The notes beneath the pieces are model-generated. The model ran no database searches and had not been told where the DNA came from. It saw nothing but the letters and a program-made list of their open reading frames with translations. A program made the position numbers and the translations under genes. Positions 23,633 through 32,460 of a stretch of 64,000 bases of DNA are shown one piece after another (position 1 is the stretch's first letter; the number at the start of each line of letters is the position of its first letter). The stretch comes from Bacteroidetes bacterium HGW-Bacteroidetes-7 (GTDB taxonomy: Bacteria > Bacteroidota > Bacteroidia > Bacteroidales > UBA932). The stretch lies in assembly GCA_002842465.1 (NCBI GenBank), contig PHDA01000011.1, positions 1 to 64,000 on the forward strand, written 5' to 3'.

Positions 23633-24034
23633 ATGAATAAGATCAAATCCCTTGACGATTTGCGAAAGATGAAGCAAAGTCTGGAGAACGGAATGACAAT
23701 CCGTGAGAACAGCAATTCGCCGGAGTCTCTTGTTCAGATCCGTGTAGCGATGGCAACCTGCGGAATAGCAGCTGGTGCCAGAACGGTTATGAACACTCTC
23801 ATTGAGAAGTTGGAGAAGGAAAAGATTCCCGCTGTGGTTACACAAGGCGGGTGCATGGGTTACTGCTACGCAGAGCCGACTATTGAGGTTAAGGTACCCG
23901 GCAAAGATCCGGTTGTCTTCGGGAAAGTCGATGCAGCAGTAGCTGAGGATATCGTTGTTAAGTACATCAAAAATGGTGAACTTATTGACGGTATTATCCC
24001 TGTGAACTATCAATCATTTAATGAGCAGAAGTAG
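23633..24034 (+). CDS. Thioredoxin-like [2Fe-2S] protein of the hydrogenase operon
   Basis: This 133-residue protein has a thioredoxin-like [2Fe-2S] ferredoxin region: ATCGIAAGAR (C43) and GGCMGYCYAEP (C74, C78). Only three cysteines exist in the whole protein, whereas the related N-terminal domain of HydB (next gene) has four. The fourth cluster ligand is therefore another residue, or the cluster is not assembled. Homologous small proteins precede hydB in hydrogenase loci of other anaerobes. Its stop lies 4 bases before the preferred hydB start, so the two are translationally linked. It is probably an accessory electron carrier or assembly subunit. Confidence 0.8.
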   Translation: MNKIKSLDDLRKMKQSLENGMTIRENSNSPESLVQIRVAMATCGIAAGARTVMNTLIEKLEKEKIPAVVTQGGCMGYCYAEPTIEVKVPGKDPVVFGKVDAAVAEDIVVKYIKNGELIDGIIPVNYQSFNEQK

Positions 24035-24038
24035 GACT

Positions 24039-25832
24039 ATGGCACAATACAAGATGCATTTGCTGGTTTGTGGAGGCACCGGTTGCAGGGCCTCGCAAAG
24101 TGAAGAGGTTGTTGCAAATCTTAACACAGAAATTAAAAAACAGGGTCTTGAGAATGACGCACAGGTTGTTACAACCGGTTGCTTCGGTTTCTGCGAAAAG
24201 GGCCCAATCGTAAAAATCATCCCTGATAACACTTTCTACACTCAGGTGACACCTGAAGATTGTGCTGAGATTATCAGCGAGCATGTTCTTAAGGGACGCA
24301 GGGTACACAGGCTTCTATATGAAGATCCTGAAACCCAGAAACATATCGAAGACTCTAAGCATATGGGCTTCTATCAGAAGCAGATAAGAATTGCATTGAG
24401 AAACTGCGGTTTTATTGATCCTGAAAATGTTGATGAGTACATTGCCAGAGATGGTTATGCTGCTCTAGGAAAGGTTCTTACAGAGATGACTCCTGCTGAG
24501 GCAGTTGATCTTCTTAAGAAATCAGGTTTAAGAGGTCGTGGTGGTGGAGGATTCCCTACAGGTCTTAAGTGGGAAATTGCTGCTTCGAACAAGTCAGATG
24601 CAAAATATGTGGTTTGCAATGCCGACGAGGGAGACCCGGGAGCATTCATGGACCGTTCAATTCTTGAGGGAGACTCTCACTCGATTATTGAGGCAATGGC
24701 AATTTGTGGATATTGCATTGGAGCTTCAAACGGTCTTGTTTATATCAGGGCTGAGTATCCGCTTGCTATCAAGAGACTTCAGATTGCTATAGAGCAGGCT
24801 AAAGATTATGGTTTACTTGGCGATAACATTCTTGGAACAGGTTTCTCATTCAATATTGAGTTGAAATATGGAGCAGGTGCTTTTGTATGTGGAGAGGAGA
24901 CTGCCCTTATTCACTCAATGGAGGGACTCAGAGGAGAACCTACTGTTAAACCACCATTTCCAGCTGAGAAAGGCTACCTTGGAAAACCAACAAACGTTAA
25001 CAACGTTGAGACATTAGCGAATGTACCGGCAATTTTCCTTAAAGGTGCCGAGTGGTTCGCAAGCATTGGAACAGAGAAGTCAAAAGGGACCAAAGTATTT
25101 GCGCTTGCCGGAAAGATCAACAATGTAGGCCTCATTGAGGTTCCTATGGGTATCACCCTCAGAGAGGTAATCTTTGAGATTGGAGGTGGTATTAAAGATG
25201 GCAAAAAGTTCAAAGCAGTTCAGACTGGAGGCCCTTCGGGCGGATGTCTGACTGAAAAACACCTCGACACACCAATTGATTTTGACAATCTTGTTGCTGC
25301 AGGCTCAATGATGGGTTCAGGCGGTATGATTGTAATGGACGAAGATGACTGTATGGTCTCAATAGCGAAATTCTATCTTGAATTCACCGTTGAGGAATCG
25401 TGCGGAAAATGTGCACCATGCCGTATTGGTAATAAAAGACTTCACGAGCTTCTTGAGAAGATCTGTGATGGAAAGGGAACTGAGGACGATCTGGAACACC
25501 TTAAAAACCTAAGCAATGTTATTAAAGATACATCGCTTTGCGGTCTGGGTCAGACATCTCCAAACCCTGTACTCTCTACTCTTGAGCATTTCTACGATGA
25601 GTATCTTGCTCACGTAAGAGAAAGAGTTTGTACTGCAGGCAGATGTAAAGCACTTAAACTTTATACTATCATCGCCGATAAATGTACAGGATGTACTGCA
25701 TGTACCAGAGCATGTCCTGTTGCTGCAATTACCGGAGAGAAGCGTCAACCGCACGTCATTGATGTTGACAAATGTATCAGATGTGGTGCTTGTTACGACA
25801 AGTGTAAGTTTTCAGCAATTTATGTTCAATAA
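24039..25832 (+). CDS. hydB: Electron-bifurcating [FeFe] hydrogenase subunit HydB (NuoF-like)
   Basis: A 597-residue flavoprotein subunit that reacts with NAD(H). It has an N-terminal thioredoxin-like [2Fe-2S] domain (C11, C16, C48, C52), then a NuoF-type FMN/NADH domain (GLRGRGGGGFPTGLKWE near 166-182, NADEGDPGAF, GAGAFVCGEETALI). A [4Fe-4S] motif ESCGKCAPCRIG with a distant SLCGLGQ follows. The C-terminus carries two ferredoxin motifs (CTGCTACTRACP and CIRCGACYDKCK). HydB is the flavin subunit of trimeric hydrogenases that couple NADH and reduced ferredoxin to H2. The start at 24039 avoids overlap with the upstream gene. HydA begins 8 bases later. Confidence 0.95.
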   Translation: MAQYKMHLLVCGGTGCRASQSEEVVANLNTEIKKQGLENDAQVVTTGCFGFCEKGPIVKIIPDNTFYTQVTPEDCAEIISEHVLKGRRVHRLLYEDPETQKHIEDSKHMGFYQKQIRIALRNCGFIDPENVDEYIARDGYAALGKVLTEMTPAEAVDLLKKSGLRGRGGGGFPTGLKWEIAASNKSDAKYVVCNADEGDPGAFMDRSILEGDSHSIIEAMAICGYCIGASNGLVYIRAEYPLAIKRLQIAIEQAKDYGLLGDNILGTGFSFNIELKYGAGAFVCGEETALIHSMEGLRGEPTVKPPFPAEKGYLGKPTNVNNVETLANVPAIFLKGAEWFASIGTEKSKGTKVFALAGKINNVGLIEVPMGITLREVIFEIGGGIKDGKKFKAVQTGGPSGGCLTEKHLDTPIDFDNLVAAGSMMGSGGMIVMDEDDCMVSIAKFYLEFTVEESCGKCAPCRIGNKRLHELLEKICDGKGTEDDLEHLKNLSNVIKDTSLCGLGQTSPNPVLSTLEHFYDEYLAHVRERVCTAGRCKALKLYTIIADKCTGCTACTRACPVAAITGEKRQPHVIDVDKCIRCGACYDKCKFSAIYVQ

Positions 25833-25840
25833 TCGAGGCT

Positions 25841-27604
25841 ATGGGAAATATTAAAGTCAAAATAGATAATATTGAGGTAGAGGTTAAGAGAGGTTCTACC
25901 ATCTACCAGGCAGCCAAGCAGGTTGGAATAGATATTCCTGTGCTATGCTACATGAACCTTAACCACATGCAGATCGAAAACCGTCCGGGAGGATGCCGTA
26001 TATGTGTTGTGGAAGTTGAAGGAAGAAGAAATCTTGCTCCTTCATGCTCAACCGATTGCTTTGATGGAATGGTTGTTAAAACCAAGAGTATCAGGGTACT
26101 GAATGCAAGAAAGACCGTTCTTGAGCTGATTCTTTCTGACCACCCGCCAAAATGTCTTGTTTGTTCATCTTCAGGAAAATGTGACCTGCAGGAGCTTGCT
26201 CAGCGTTTTGGAATCAGAGAGGTTCATATGGTAGAGAATGCTGAGGTTTCTACGTATAGAAAAGATGCTTCGCCTGCTTTGAATCGTGACATGGACAAAT
26301 GTATCATGTGCCGCAGATGCGAAACTGTTTGTAACGATGTTCAGACAGTTGGTGCTTTGAGCGCAGTAAACCGTGGTTTTATGTCTGTTGTTGCTCCTGC
26401 ATTTGAGCAAGACCTTGTGGACTCTCCTTGTACATTCTGCGGACAGTGTGTAGCAGTTTGTCCTACAGGTGCTCTTACTCCATACGATGACACTCCGATG
26501 ATTATCAGAGCACTTGCTGACCCTACTAAAACTGTGATTGTGCAAACTGCTCCTGCTGTTCGTGCAGCGCTTGGTGAAGAGTTCGGAATGAATCCGGGAA
26601 CGCTTGTTACCGGTAAAATGGTGTCGGCTCTAAGATCTTTGGGTTTCGACAAGGTGTTTGACACAGACTTTGCAGCTGACCTTACCATTATGGAGGAGGG
26701 TGCAGAGCTTCTGGACAGGATCACAAGATATGTAAATGGTGACAAGGAGGTTAAACTTCCAATTCTTACATCTTGCTGCCCGGCATGGGTTAACTTCTTT
26801 GAGGTTTATTTCCCGGATATGCTTGATGTTCCTTCAACAGCCCGTTCTCCTCAGCAAATGTTTGGTTCAATTGCCAAGACATATTATGCCGATCTTATTG
26901 GAGTGAAAAGAGAAGACCTTGTAGTAGTCTCTATTATGCCTTGTCTTGCGAAGAAATTTGAGTGTCAGAGGGATGAGTTCAAGGTTAACGGAAATCCTGA
27001 TGTTGATTACTCTATCTCTACAAGAGAGCTGGCCTCACTTATTAAGGCGGCAAATATAAACTTTGACAAGCTTGAAGACGAAGAGTTTGATCTTCCAATG
27101 GGTGAGTCAACAGGTGCGGGAGTTATCTTCGGTGTTACCGGTGGTGTAATCGAAGCAGCTGTTCGTACTGCATACGAAGTATTTACCGGAAACAAACTTA
27201 ACAGAATTAATTTTGAAGAGTTACGCGGTCTGGCAGGTATTCGTACAGCTACAATCTATTTCGGAGAGACCCCAATTCACATTGGTATAGCTCACCAGCT
27301 GGGTAATGCAAGAAAATTGCTTAATGGTATAAGAGAGGGAAGATATAACTTCCACGCTATTGAAATCATGGCATGCCCTGGTGGTTGCATCGGTGGCGCA
27401 GGTCAGCCTCTACACCATGGTGATTCAAGTGTAATTAAGGCTCGTTACGAAGCAATTTACAAAGAAGATACAGGTAAAGCAATTCGGAAATCTCACGAGA
27501 ATCCTTATATAATAAAATTATATGAAGATTTCCTCGGCAAGCCGTTGAGTGAGAAATCACACCACCTGCTTCATACTCACTACTTTGACAAACATAAAAT
27601 ATAG
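25841..27604 (+). CDS. hydA: Catalytic [FeFe] hydrogenase subunit HydA
   Basis: A 587-residue H2-forming subunit. N-terminal [2Fe-2S] ligands are C36, C52, C55 and C69. The His-ligated [4Fe-4S] site is H101, C105, C108, C114. Two [4Fe-4S] motifs lie at C154-C164 and C197-C207. The H-cluster motifs are complete: TSCCPAW (310-316), MPCLAKKFE (366-374) and EIMACPGGCIGG (508-519), including the proton-relay C312. This modular layout with HydB and HydC identifies a trimeric, NADH-linked enzyme (group A type). No maturation genes hydE, hydF or hydG are in the window, so they must lie elsewhere. It may run towards H2 evolution when both NADH and ferredoxin are reduced. Confidence 0.97.
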   Translation: MGNIKVKIDNIEVEVKRGSTIYQAAKQVGIDIPVLCYMNLNHMQIENRPGGCRICVVEVEGRRNLAPSCSTDCFDGMVVKTKSIRVLNARKTVLELILSDHPPKCLVCSSSGKCDLQELAQRFGIREVHMVENAEVSTYRKDASPALNRDMDKCIMCRRCETVCNDVQTVGALSAVNRGFMSVVAPAFEQDLVDSPCTFCGQCVAVCPTGALTPYDDTPMIIRALADPTKTVIVQTAPAVRAALGEEFGMNPGTLVTGKMVSALRSLGFDKVFDTDFAADLTIMEEGAELLDRITRYVNGDKEVKLPILTSCCPAWVNFFEVYFPDMLDVPSTARSPQQMFGSIAKTYYADLIGVKREDLVVVSIMPCLAKKFECQRDEFKVNGNPDVDYSISTRELASLIKAANINFDKLEDEEFDLPMGESTGAGVIFGVTGGVIEAAVRTAYEVFTGNKLNRINFEELRGLAGIRTATIYFGETPIHIGIAHQLGNARKLLNGIREGRYNFHAIEIMACPGGCIGGAGQPLHHGDSSVIKARYEAIYKEDTGKAIRKSHENPYIIKLYEDFLGKPLSEKSHHLLHTHYFDKHKI

Positions 27605-27610
27605 ACCGTT

Positions 27611-28087
27611 ATGAGTACTTTCAAATTACAAGATTGTCACAAGCAAACATTAAAAGATATCTGCACGTCGTTTAACAACAATCCTGGCGAGCTTATAAGT
27701 GTTCTTCACAAGACACAGAGTGAGTTCGGATATCTTCCCGAAGCCATTCAGCGCGAAATTGCAAATAACCTGAAAATTTCGGTTGCCAAGGTCTATGGTG
27801 TTGTCACTTTCTATTCATTCTTTACTATGACTCCAAAGGGCAAATACCCAATATCTGTTTGTACAGGTACTGCGTGTTATGTTCGCGGAGCTGAGAAGAT
27901 TGTTGATGAATTTAAAGATCAACTTAAGATTAAAGTTGGCGGAGTTACTGAGGATGGTAAATTTTCGCTTGACTGCTTAAGGTGCGTAGGTGCCTGCGGT
28001 CTTGCTCCGGTTGTATTGATAGGAGAGAAGGTTTACGGTAGGCTAGAGGCACACCAGATTAAAGGAATCCTTGAAAGCTACGAGTAA
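27611..28087 (+). CDS. hydC: Hydrogenase subunit HydC (NuoE-like)
   Basis: This 158-residue protein is a NuoE-like thioredoxin-fold [2Fe-2S] subunit. It has an N-terminal helical bundle (VLHKTQSEFGYLPEAIQ, VYGVVTFYSFF) and the cluster motifs SVCTGTACYVRGA (two cysteines 5 apart) and CLRCVGACGLAPV. It starts 6 bases after hydA and closes the operon, with a terminator at 28195-28223. Length and motifs match the family. HydC passes electrons between the HydB flavin and HydA. Confidence 0.95.
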   Translation: MSTFKLQDCHKQTLKDICTSFNNNPGELISVLHKTQSEFGYLPEAIQREIANNLKISVAKVYGVVTFYSFFTMTPKGKYPISVCTGTACYVRGAEKIVDEFKDQLKIKVGGVTEDGKFSLDCLRCVGACGLAPVVLIGEKVYGRLEAHQIKGILESYE

Positions 28088-28194
28088 GTTCCTGCACCTG
28101 TTTGGCTAAATACTACGCAATTGCAGGTTTTAAGCTACATCGAATTATTTTGCTGTAAAACAGGAATAAAGCAACTTAACTTTTAAATTTTGAT

Positions 28195-28223
28195 AGGGGC
28201 TGTCTAAAAAGTAGGCAGCCTCT
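28195..28223 (+). terminator. Terminator-like hairpin after hydC
   Basis: An 11-bp stem (28195-28205 with 28213-28223, two G-U pairs) has a 7-base AAAAAGT loop. It is followed by GTTTATAT, a weak T-run. The 269-base gap to the next gene holds no other clear element except 6-7 bp inverted repeats. Confidence 0.55.
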
Positions 28224-28356
28224 GTTTATATATGCAGTCGTCAAGAGTTTGTTAATTTATGTGAACTATGCAAATAGTAAATAAAATTATGTAACACACG
28301 GCTCATATAAAATCTTCACATTTGTTTTTAGAATATTAAAATTAAAAACGAGTTTA

Positions 28357-29046
28357 ATGAAAACAAGAAAAATTTTAGCTGTATCAATGATTGCCGCCAT
28401 AATGTTCAGTGGTTGTGCAACAATGAATAATAAAACCAAAGGTGGTTTAATAGGTGGTGGTGCCGGAGCTGCAGTAGGAGCTGGTATTGGAGCTCTTATC
28501 GGAGACGGGAAAGGTGCTGCAATAGGAGCTGCAATTGGCGGAGTAGTGGGAGGAGGTGCCGGAATCCTTATCGGCAATAAGATGGATAAGCAGAAGGCCG
28601 AACTTGAGAGGATCGAAGGAGCGAAGGTTGAGCTTATCACTGATGCGAACAATCTGAAGGCAATAAAAGTAACTTTTGATAATGGAATACTTTTTGCGAC
28701 TGGCAGGAGTGAGTTGAATGCTACTTCAAAGTATGCACTTTTGAAATTTGCGGAATCTCTCAAAAACACAACAGAGACTGATATAACAATATATGGTCAT
28801 ACAGATAATACCGGTTCAAGAGACTTCAACGTGAAACTCTCTCTTCAGAGAGCTGTGGCTGTTGCCGGGTTTCTCAACTCAAACGGTGTCGAAATGAAGC
28901 GTTTGGACACAGAGGGGAAAGCTTGGGACGTTCCCGTGGGTGATAATACTACTGTTAGCGGTAGGGCAATGAACCGCCGGGTGGAGGTTTATATCACAGC
29001 AAATGAAACGATGATCAAAGAGGCAGAGCAGGGAAAGCCAATTTAG
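28357..29046 (+). CDS. OmpA-family lipoprotein with glycine zipper (YiaD-like)
   Basis: This 229-residue lipoprotein has lipobox FSGC (C20). Residues about 29-80 are a glycine-zipper region (GGLIGGGAGAAVGAGIGALIG and its continuation, shown here as GGGAGAAVGAGIG), thought to insert in membranes. The C-terminal OmpA-like domain (about 100-220) binds peptidoglycan and has IYGHTDNTGSRDFNVKLSLQRAVAV and GRAMNRRVEVYI. It anchors the outer membrane to the cell wall. It is a single gene closed by a strong hairpin at 29086-29114. An antisense open frame across the glycine zipper is an artefact of the repeats. Confidence 0.9.
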   Translation: MKTRKILAVSMIAAIMFSGCATMNNKTKGGLIGGGAGAAVGAGIGALIGDGKGAAIGAAIGGVVGGGAGILIGNKMDKQKAELERIEGAKVELITDANNLKAIKVTFDNGILFATGRSELNATSKYALLKFAESLKNTTETDITIYGHTDNTGSRDFNVKLSLQRAVAVAGFLNSNGVEMKRLDTEGKAWDVPVGDNTTVSGRAMNRRVEVYITANETMIKEAEQGKPI

Positions 29047-29085
29047 ATTTCCAGCTTGGTCCAACAGTGCTTGATCCGTACCCAT

Positions 29086-29114
29086 AAAAAAGCAGTCGAA
29101 AGACTGCTTTTTTT
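29086..29114 (+). terminator. Rho-independent terminator after the OmpA-type gene
   Basis: A perfect 12-bp stem (29086-29097 with 29102-29113) has a GAAA tetraloop and T-run. The A-run on the other side allows two-way use with the convergent Crp/Fnr gene. Confidence 0.9.
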
Positions 29115-29175
29115 ATCCTATATTTTAGAGGCAAGAGACTGTTTGGTAAATTTGGTTAAAATGATTAAAAAAGGC

Positions 29176-29865
29176 TTAAAGAATTAAATTGCGTAATGCC
29201 TGTATCTTAAGCACGGTTACTCTGTTGCGGTCGGCTGAAATAATCTTCTCCTGCTGTAGTTCGGAAAAGGTACGTGCGAGGGCGGGTCTGCTTACTCCAA
29301 AGTACTTGGCAAGTTCGGTCTGGTTTTTATCCATTACGAATGTGTTGACAGATGGGCTAACCGAGTGACATAAAGATAGTTGTTCAAGCAAATAGTGGGC
29401 TAGTTTGCCACGGATTGTCTTAATGGTTAAAATCTGAAGTTTATTTGAGAGGAATTGTGTCTTGTTGGAGTTGTATTTGAGGTACCTCTCCATAAATTTT
29501 GCATCTCTGCGAAAGAGCTCAATTACATCATCTCTGTTTATCATCAGTACTGTTGAGTCTTCTGTTGTCGTAACATCAACCGGGAAGGTATTATTCTCAG
29601 CGAAGAGAAAGGCCGAAGCAAGTGGTTTGGGAGCCTTAATCACCTCAACAGTAAGTAAGCCACCACTCTCTGTAACCATCTCTGTCTTGACTGTACCCTT
29701 TACCAAAATGTACAGGTGTTTGCACGTATCTCCCTGTCTGGCAATGGTATCACCTTTTGAGAATTTATTTACTTTAAGGCAGATGTCCGAAAAAAAATCG
29801 TGTATCCTATCCTGAGGGATAACACTGCACAAGGGACACTGAGAGAGATCAATATTTTCAATCAC
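29176..29865 (-). CDS. Crp/Fnr-family transcriptional regulator, probable HcpR
   Basis: A 229-residue regulator with an N-terminal cyclic-nucleotide-binding-like beta barrel (FSKGDTIARQGDTCKHLYIL, about 35-54), a long dimer helix, and a C-terminal winged helix with recognition region TELAKYFGVSRPALARTF (about 183-200). The cNMP phosphate-binding arginine pattern is absent, so it senses something else. CPLC at 10-13 offers two cysteines. It is divergent to hcp, and HcpR regulators of Bacteroidetes and Desulfovibrio control hcp under nitrosative stress. The palindrome at 30077-30096 is the likely binding site. The exact subfamily is inferred from this context. Confidence 0.85.
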   Translation of the reverse strand: MIENIDLSQCPLCSVIPQDRIHDFFSDICLKVNKFSKGDTIARQGDTCKHLYILVKGTVKTEMVTESGGLLTVEVIKAPKPLASAFLFAENNTFPVDVTTTEDSTVLMINRDDVIELFRRDAKFMERYLKYNSNKTQFLSNKLQILTIKTIRGKLAHYLLEQLSLCHSVSPSVNTFVMDKNQTELAKYFGVSRPALARTFSELQQEKIISADRNRVTVLKIQALRNLIL

Positions 29866-30076
29866 TTTATTGTACTTGATTAGGTTATTGTGTGTGAAAA
29901 AAGTTGTTTAAAAATGAACCTTCGTAATAATAACAATACGTTTATGATTTGGTTGTGATTTGTTCTGTTTGTCTAAGTTTTTGAATTGTTTTATGTGATG
30001 ATTATTTAGTTTTTGGTTTTAAGGTAAATGAAAATGAATGTCGAAATGGGGAATAAAAATACAAAAAAAAGTGTGG

Positions 30077-30096
30077 AGTGTAACAACTATTACACT
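30077..30096. promoter_or_regulatory. Crp/Fnr-type operator upstream of hcp
   Basis: AGTGTAA-N6-TTACACT is a perfect 7+6+7 palindrome, the right size for a Crp/Fnr dimer. Its centre is about 41 bases upstream of the expected transcript start of the hcp promoter at 30116-30123, which is the class II activator position. Confidence 0.65.
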
Positions 30097-30115
30097 AACT
30101 TAGTATATAACCGGG

Positions 30116-30123
30116 TACTTTTG
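30116..30123 (+). promoter_or_regulatory. hcp promoter (-7 element)
   Basis: TACTTTTG matches TAnnTTTG, and the start codon follows 43 bases later. There is no TTTG at -33, as expected for an activator-dependent promoter. Confidence 0.6.
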
Positions 30124-30166
30124 TGTCACATAAATCAAATATTAACCTATTAATAAAAAATACATT

Positions 30167-31822
30167 ATGAGTAAAATGTTTTGTTACCAGTGCCAGGAGA
30201 CTGCAAAGAATACCGGTTGCACAATAAATGGTGTGTGCGGAAAAACATCAGATGTTGCCAATCTTCAGGATTTGCTAATGTTCCTGTGCAAAGGAATTTC
30301 ACACTATTCTGTTCGCTTAAGAGAGATGGGCGTTGAGAGAGCCGAGGTCAATAAATTTGTTACCGACTCTCTCTTCATGACTATCACTAATGCAAACTTT
30401 GACAGAGATAGATTTATAACACGACTCAATCAGGCAATCGATCTGAGAGATTCAACCAGAGCCCTGTTTATCTCTAAAGGTGGCAAGATTGAAGATATAA
30501 CTTTTGAAGGAGCCTTCTGGACCTCAAGAGATGTTGCAGTGATGGAGCAAAAGGCTACTGAAGTTGGTGTTCTTGCTACAGAAAACGAAGATATCAGATC
30601 ACTGCGTGAGCTTACAATATATGGTCTAAAAGGTATGGCTGCATATGCAGAGCATGCCTTCAACCTCAAACACGAAGATGTTTCTATCTATGCATTTATG
30701 CAACAGGCTCTTGTTGATACAACAAATGACTCTCTGGGTGCAGACGAATTGACTGCATTGGTTTTAAAGACTGGTGACCATGGAGTTAAGGTTATGGCCC
30801 TTCTTGATAAAGCCAACACATCTGCTTATGGTAATCCGGAGATTACTAAGGTTAACATTGGAGTTAAGAATAATCCAGCCATCCTTATTTCGGGTCACGA
30901 CCTGAGAGATATGGAAGATCTGCTTAAGCAGACTGAAGGCACCGGAGTTGATGTTTACACCCACTCTGAGATGCTTCCTGCTAACTACTATCCTGCCTTC
31001 AAAAAGTATAGCCAATTTGTTGGAAACTACGGTAGCTCATGGTGGAAACAAACTCAGGATTTTGAATCGTTCAACGGTCCTGTTCTATTCACAACCAACT
31101 GTATTGTTCCTCCAAAAAGCAATGCAACTTACAAAGACAGAATTTACACTACCGGAGCATCAGGTTTCCCTGGATTCAAACACATTGCAGACAGACCTGA
31201 GGGAGGCTCAAAAGACTTTACTGAGATAATCGAACACGCCAAAAAATGTGCTTCACCAACCGAAATAGAAACAGGTGAAATAATTGGTGGGTTTGCTCAC
31301 GCTCAGGTATTTGCCCTTGCAGATAAGATTGTTGAGGCAGTAAAATCGGGAGCTGTCCGCAAATTTTTTGTAATGGCAGGTTGCGACGGCAGAATGAAGG
31401 ACAGAAACTACTATACAGAGTTTGCTGAAGCACTGCCAAAAGATACCATTATTCTTACAGCCGGTTGTGCAAAATACAGATACAACAAACTACCTCTTGG
31501 TGAAATAGGAGGAATTCCAAGGGTTCTTGATGCAGGTCAATGTAATGACTCGTATTCATTAGCTGTCATAGCTCTTAAACTTAAAGAGATCTTTAATGCA
31601 AATGATATTAATGATTTACCTATAGCCTACAATATTGCTTGGTATGAGCAAAAAGCGGTAATAGTTCTTCTTGCCTTGCTTGCATTGGGAGTTAAGAATA
31701 TTCACCTCGGCCCGACACTTCCGGGTTTTCTTTCACCAAACGTAGCAAATGTTCTGGTTAAAAATTTCGGACTGGCACCAATAGGTAGTGTTGATGAAGA
31801 TATGAAGTTGTTTCTGGGTTAA
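30167..31822 (+). CDS. hcp: Hybrid cluster protein (hydroxylamine reductase), Hcp
   Basis: A 551-residue class I hybrid-cluster protein. The N-terminal cysteines C6-x2-C9-x8-C18-x5-C24 bind the cubane. The hybrid Fe-S-O cluster ligands lie in the later segments [40 protein letters not shown] and [12 protein letters not shown]. Hcp reduces NO or hydroxylamine and protects anaerobes from nitrosative stress. It is a single gene between the operator region and a terminator at 31857-31895. Transcription is probably activated by the divergent Crp/Fnr protein. Confidence 0.95.
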   Translation: MSKMFCYQCQETAKNTGCTINGVCGKTSDVANLQDLLMFLCKGISHYSVRLREMGVERAEVNKFVTDSLFMTITNANFDRDRFITRLNQAIDLRDSTRALFISKGGKIEDITFEGAFWTSRDVAVMEQKATEVGVLATENEDIRSLRELTIYGLKGMAAYAEHAFNLKHEDVSIYAFMQQALVDTTNDSLGADELTALVLKTGDHGVKVMALLDKANTSAYGNPEITKVNIGVKNNPAILISGHDLRDMEDLLKQTEGTGVDVYTHSEMLPANYYPAFKKYSQFVGNYGSSWWKQTQDFESFNGPVLFTTNCIVPPKSNATYKDRIYTTGASGFPGFKHIADRPEGGSKDFTEIIEHAKKCASPTEIETGEIIGGFAHAQVFALADKIVEAVKSGAVRKFFVMAGCDGRMKDRNYYTEFAEALPKDTIILTAGCAKYRYNKLPLGEIGGIPRVLDAGQCNDSYSLAVIALKLKEIFNANDINDLPIAYNIAWYEQKAVIVLLALLALGVKNIHLGPTLPGFLSPNVANVLVKNFGLAPIGSVDEDMKLFLG

Positions 31823-31856
31823 TATTTGATTTGAAATTATTCCAAACAGCTTCGAA

Positions 31857-31895
31857 GAGACCGGCTAAAATTTATTTTTATGCCGGTCTCATTTT
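31857..31895 (+). terminator. Terminator after hcp
   Basis: GAGACCGGC (31857-31865) pairs with GCCGGTCTC (31882-31890), then ATTTTT follows. The loop is 16 bases. Confidence 0.8.
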
Positions 31896-31916
31896 TCATA
31901 AATTTGGAATTGCTAA

Positions 31917-32381
31917 ATGAACCTAGATATGATAAATGAACCTAAAAAGGATTATAACCGGGAGATGCACACGGCTGAGCATATCCTCAACCAGACTATG
32001 ATTATTAAGTTTGGGACAGGCCGCTCTGTGACCAACCATATAGAGAAGAAGAAATCTAAATGTGATTACAGGTTTGACAGGCCTTTGGAAGAGAACGAAG
32101 TTAAAATGCTGGAGCAGAGTGTTAATGAGGTAATTGCAAAGAGACTGGATGTTAAAGAAAGCTTTGTCTCAAGAGAAGAGGCAGCAAAGAGGTACAATGT
32201 TTCAAAATTGCCCGATGACGCAGGCGATGTAATAAGAATAATTGCAGTGGGTGACTATGATTATTGCCCCTGCATCGGACAGCATGTTGCAAATACCTCA
32301 GAAATTGGGGGCATTACAATTATTTCAACCGACTTTAACGAGCAGACCCAAATACTTAGGATTAGATATAAGGTTTCCTGA
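31917..32381 (+). CDS. alaX: AlaX-like aminoacyl-tRNA editing protein
   Basis: This 154-residue free-standing editing domain resembles the second additional domain of AlaRS/ThrRS. Zinc ligands are H18 and H22 in HTAEHIL and C119 with H123 in CPCIGQHV. Such proteins hydrolyse mischarged Ser-tRNA(Ala) or Gly-tRNA(Ala). It is short for AlaX (a type I, SAD-only form). It lies alone between hcp and prfA. A start at the second ATG (31929) would also be possible. Confidence 0.8.
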   Translation: MNLDMINEPKKDYNREMHTAEHILNQTMIIKFGTGRSVTNHIEKKKSKCDYRFDRPLEENEVKMLEQSVNEVIAKRLDVKESFVSREEAAKRYNVSKLPDDAGDVIRIIAVGDYDYCPCIGQHVANTSEIGGITIISTDFNEQTQILRIRYKVS

Positions 32382-32433
32382 GTTCTTAAGATTGCGCAAT
32401 GTGGTCTGATTTTAGTATATGGTTTGTTTTGAT

Positions 32434-32441
32434 TACTTTTG
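32434..32441 (+). promoter_or_regulatory. Probable prfA promoter (-7)
   Basis: TACTTTTG matches TAnnTTTG, 20 bases before the ATG at 32461. The -33 element is not clear. Confidence 0.45.
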
Positions 32442-32460
32442 CAGACTATTTTAACAGTAT

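Larger units (their letters stand above)
29866..30166. promoter_or_regulatory. Divergent intergenic region between the regulator and hcp
   Basis: 301 bases without a gene. It holds the hcp promoter and the palindrome annotated separately. The left 180 bases are T-rich with no clear -7 element for the Crp/Fnr gene. Confidence 0.6.

Noticed and set aside
28195-28223. The hairpin GGGGCTGTCT...AGGCAGCC as an insertion-sequence end
   Set aside because: Similar sequences can terminate IS elements, but no transposase or second end is nearby. It fits a terminator after hydC better.
28287-28769. A 160-codon Pro/Ala-rich open frame on the minus strand
   Set aside because: It is the antisense reading of the glycine zipper of the OmpA lipoprotein, which removes stop codons. 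The plus-strand gene has a lipobox and an OmpA domain.
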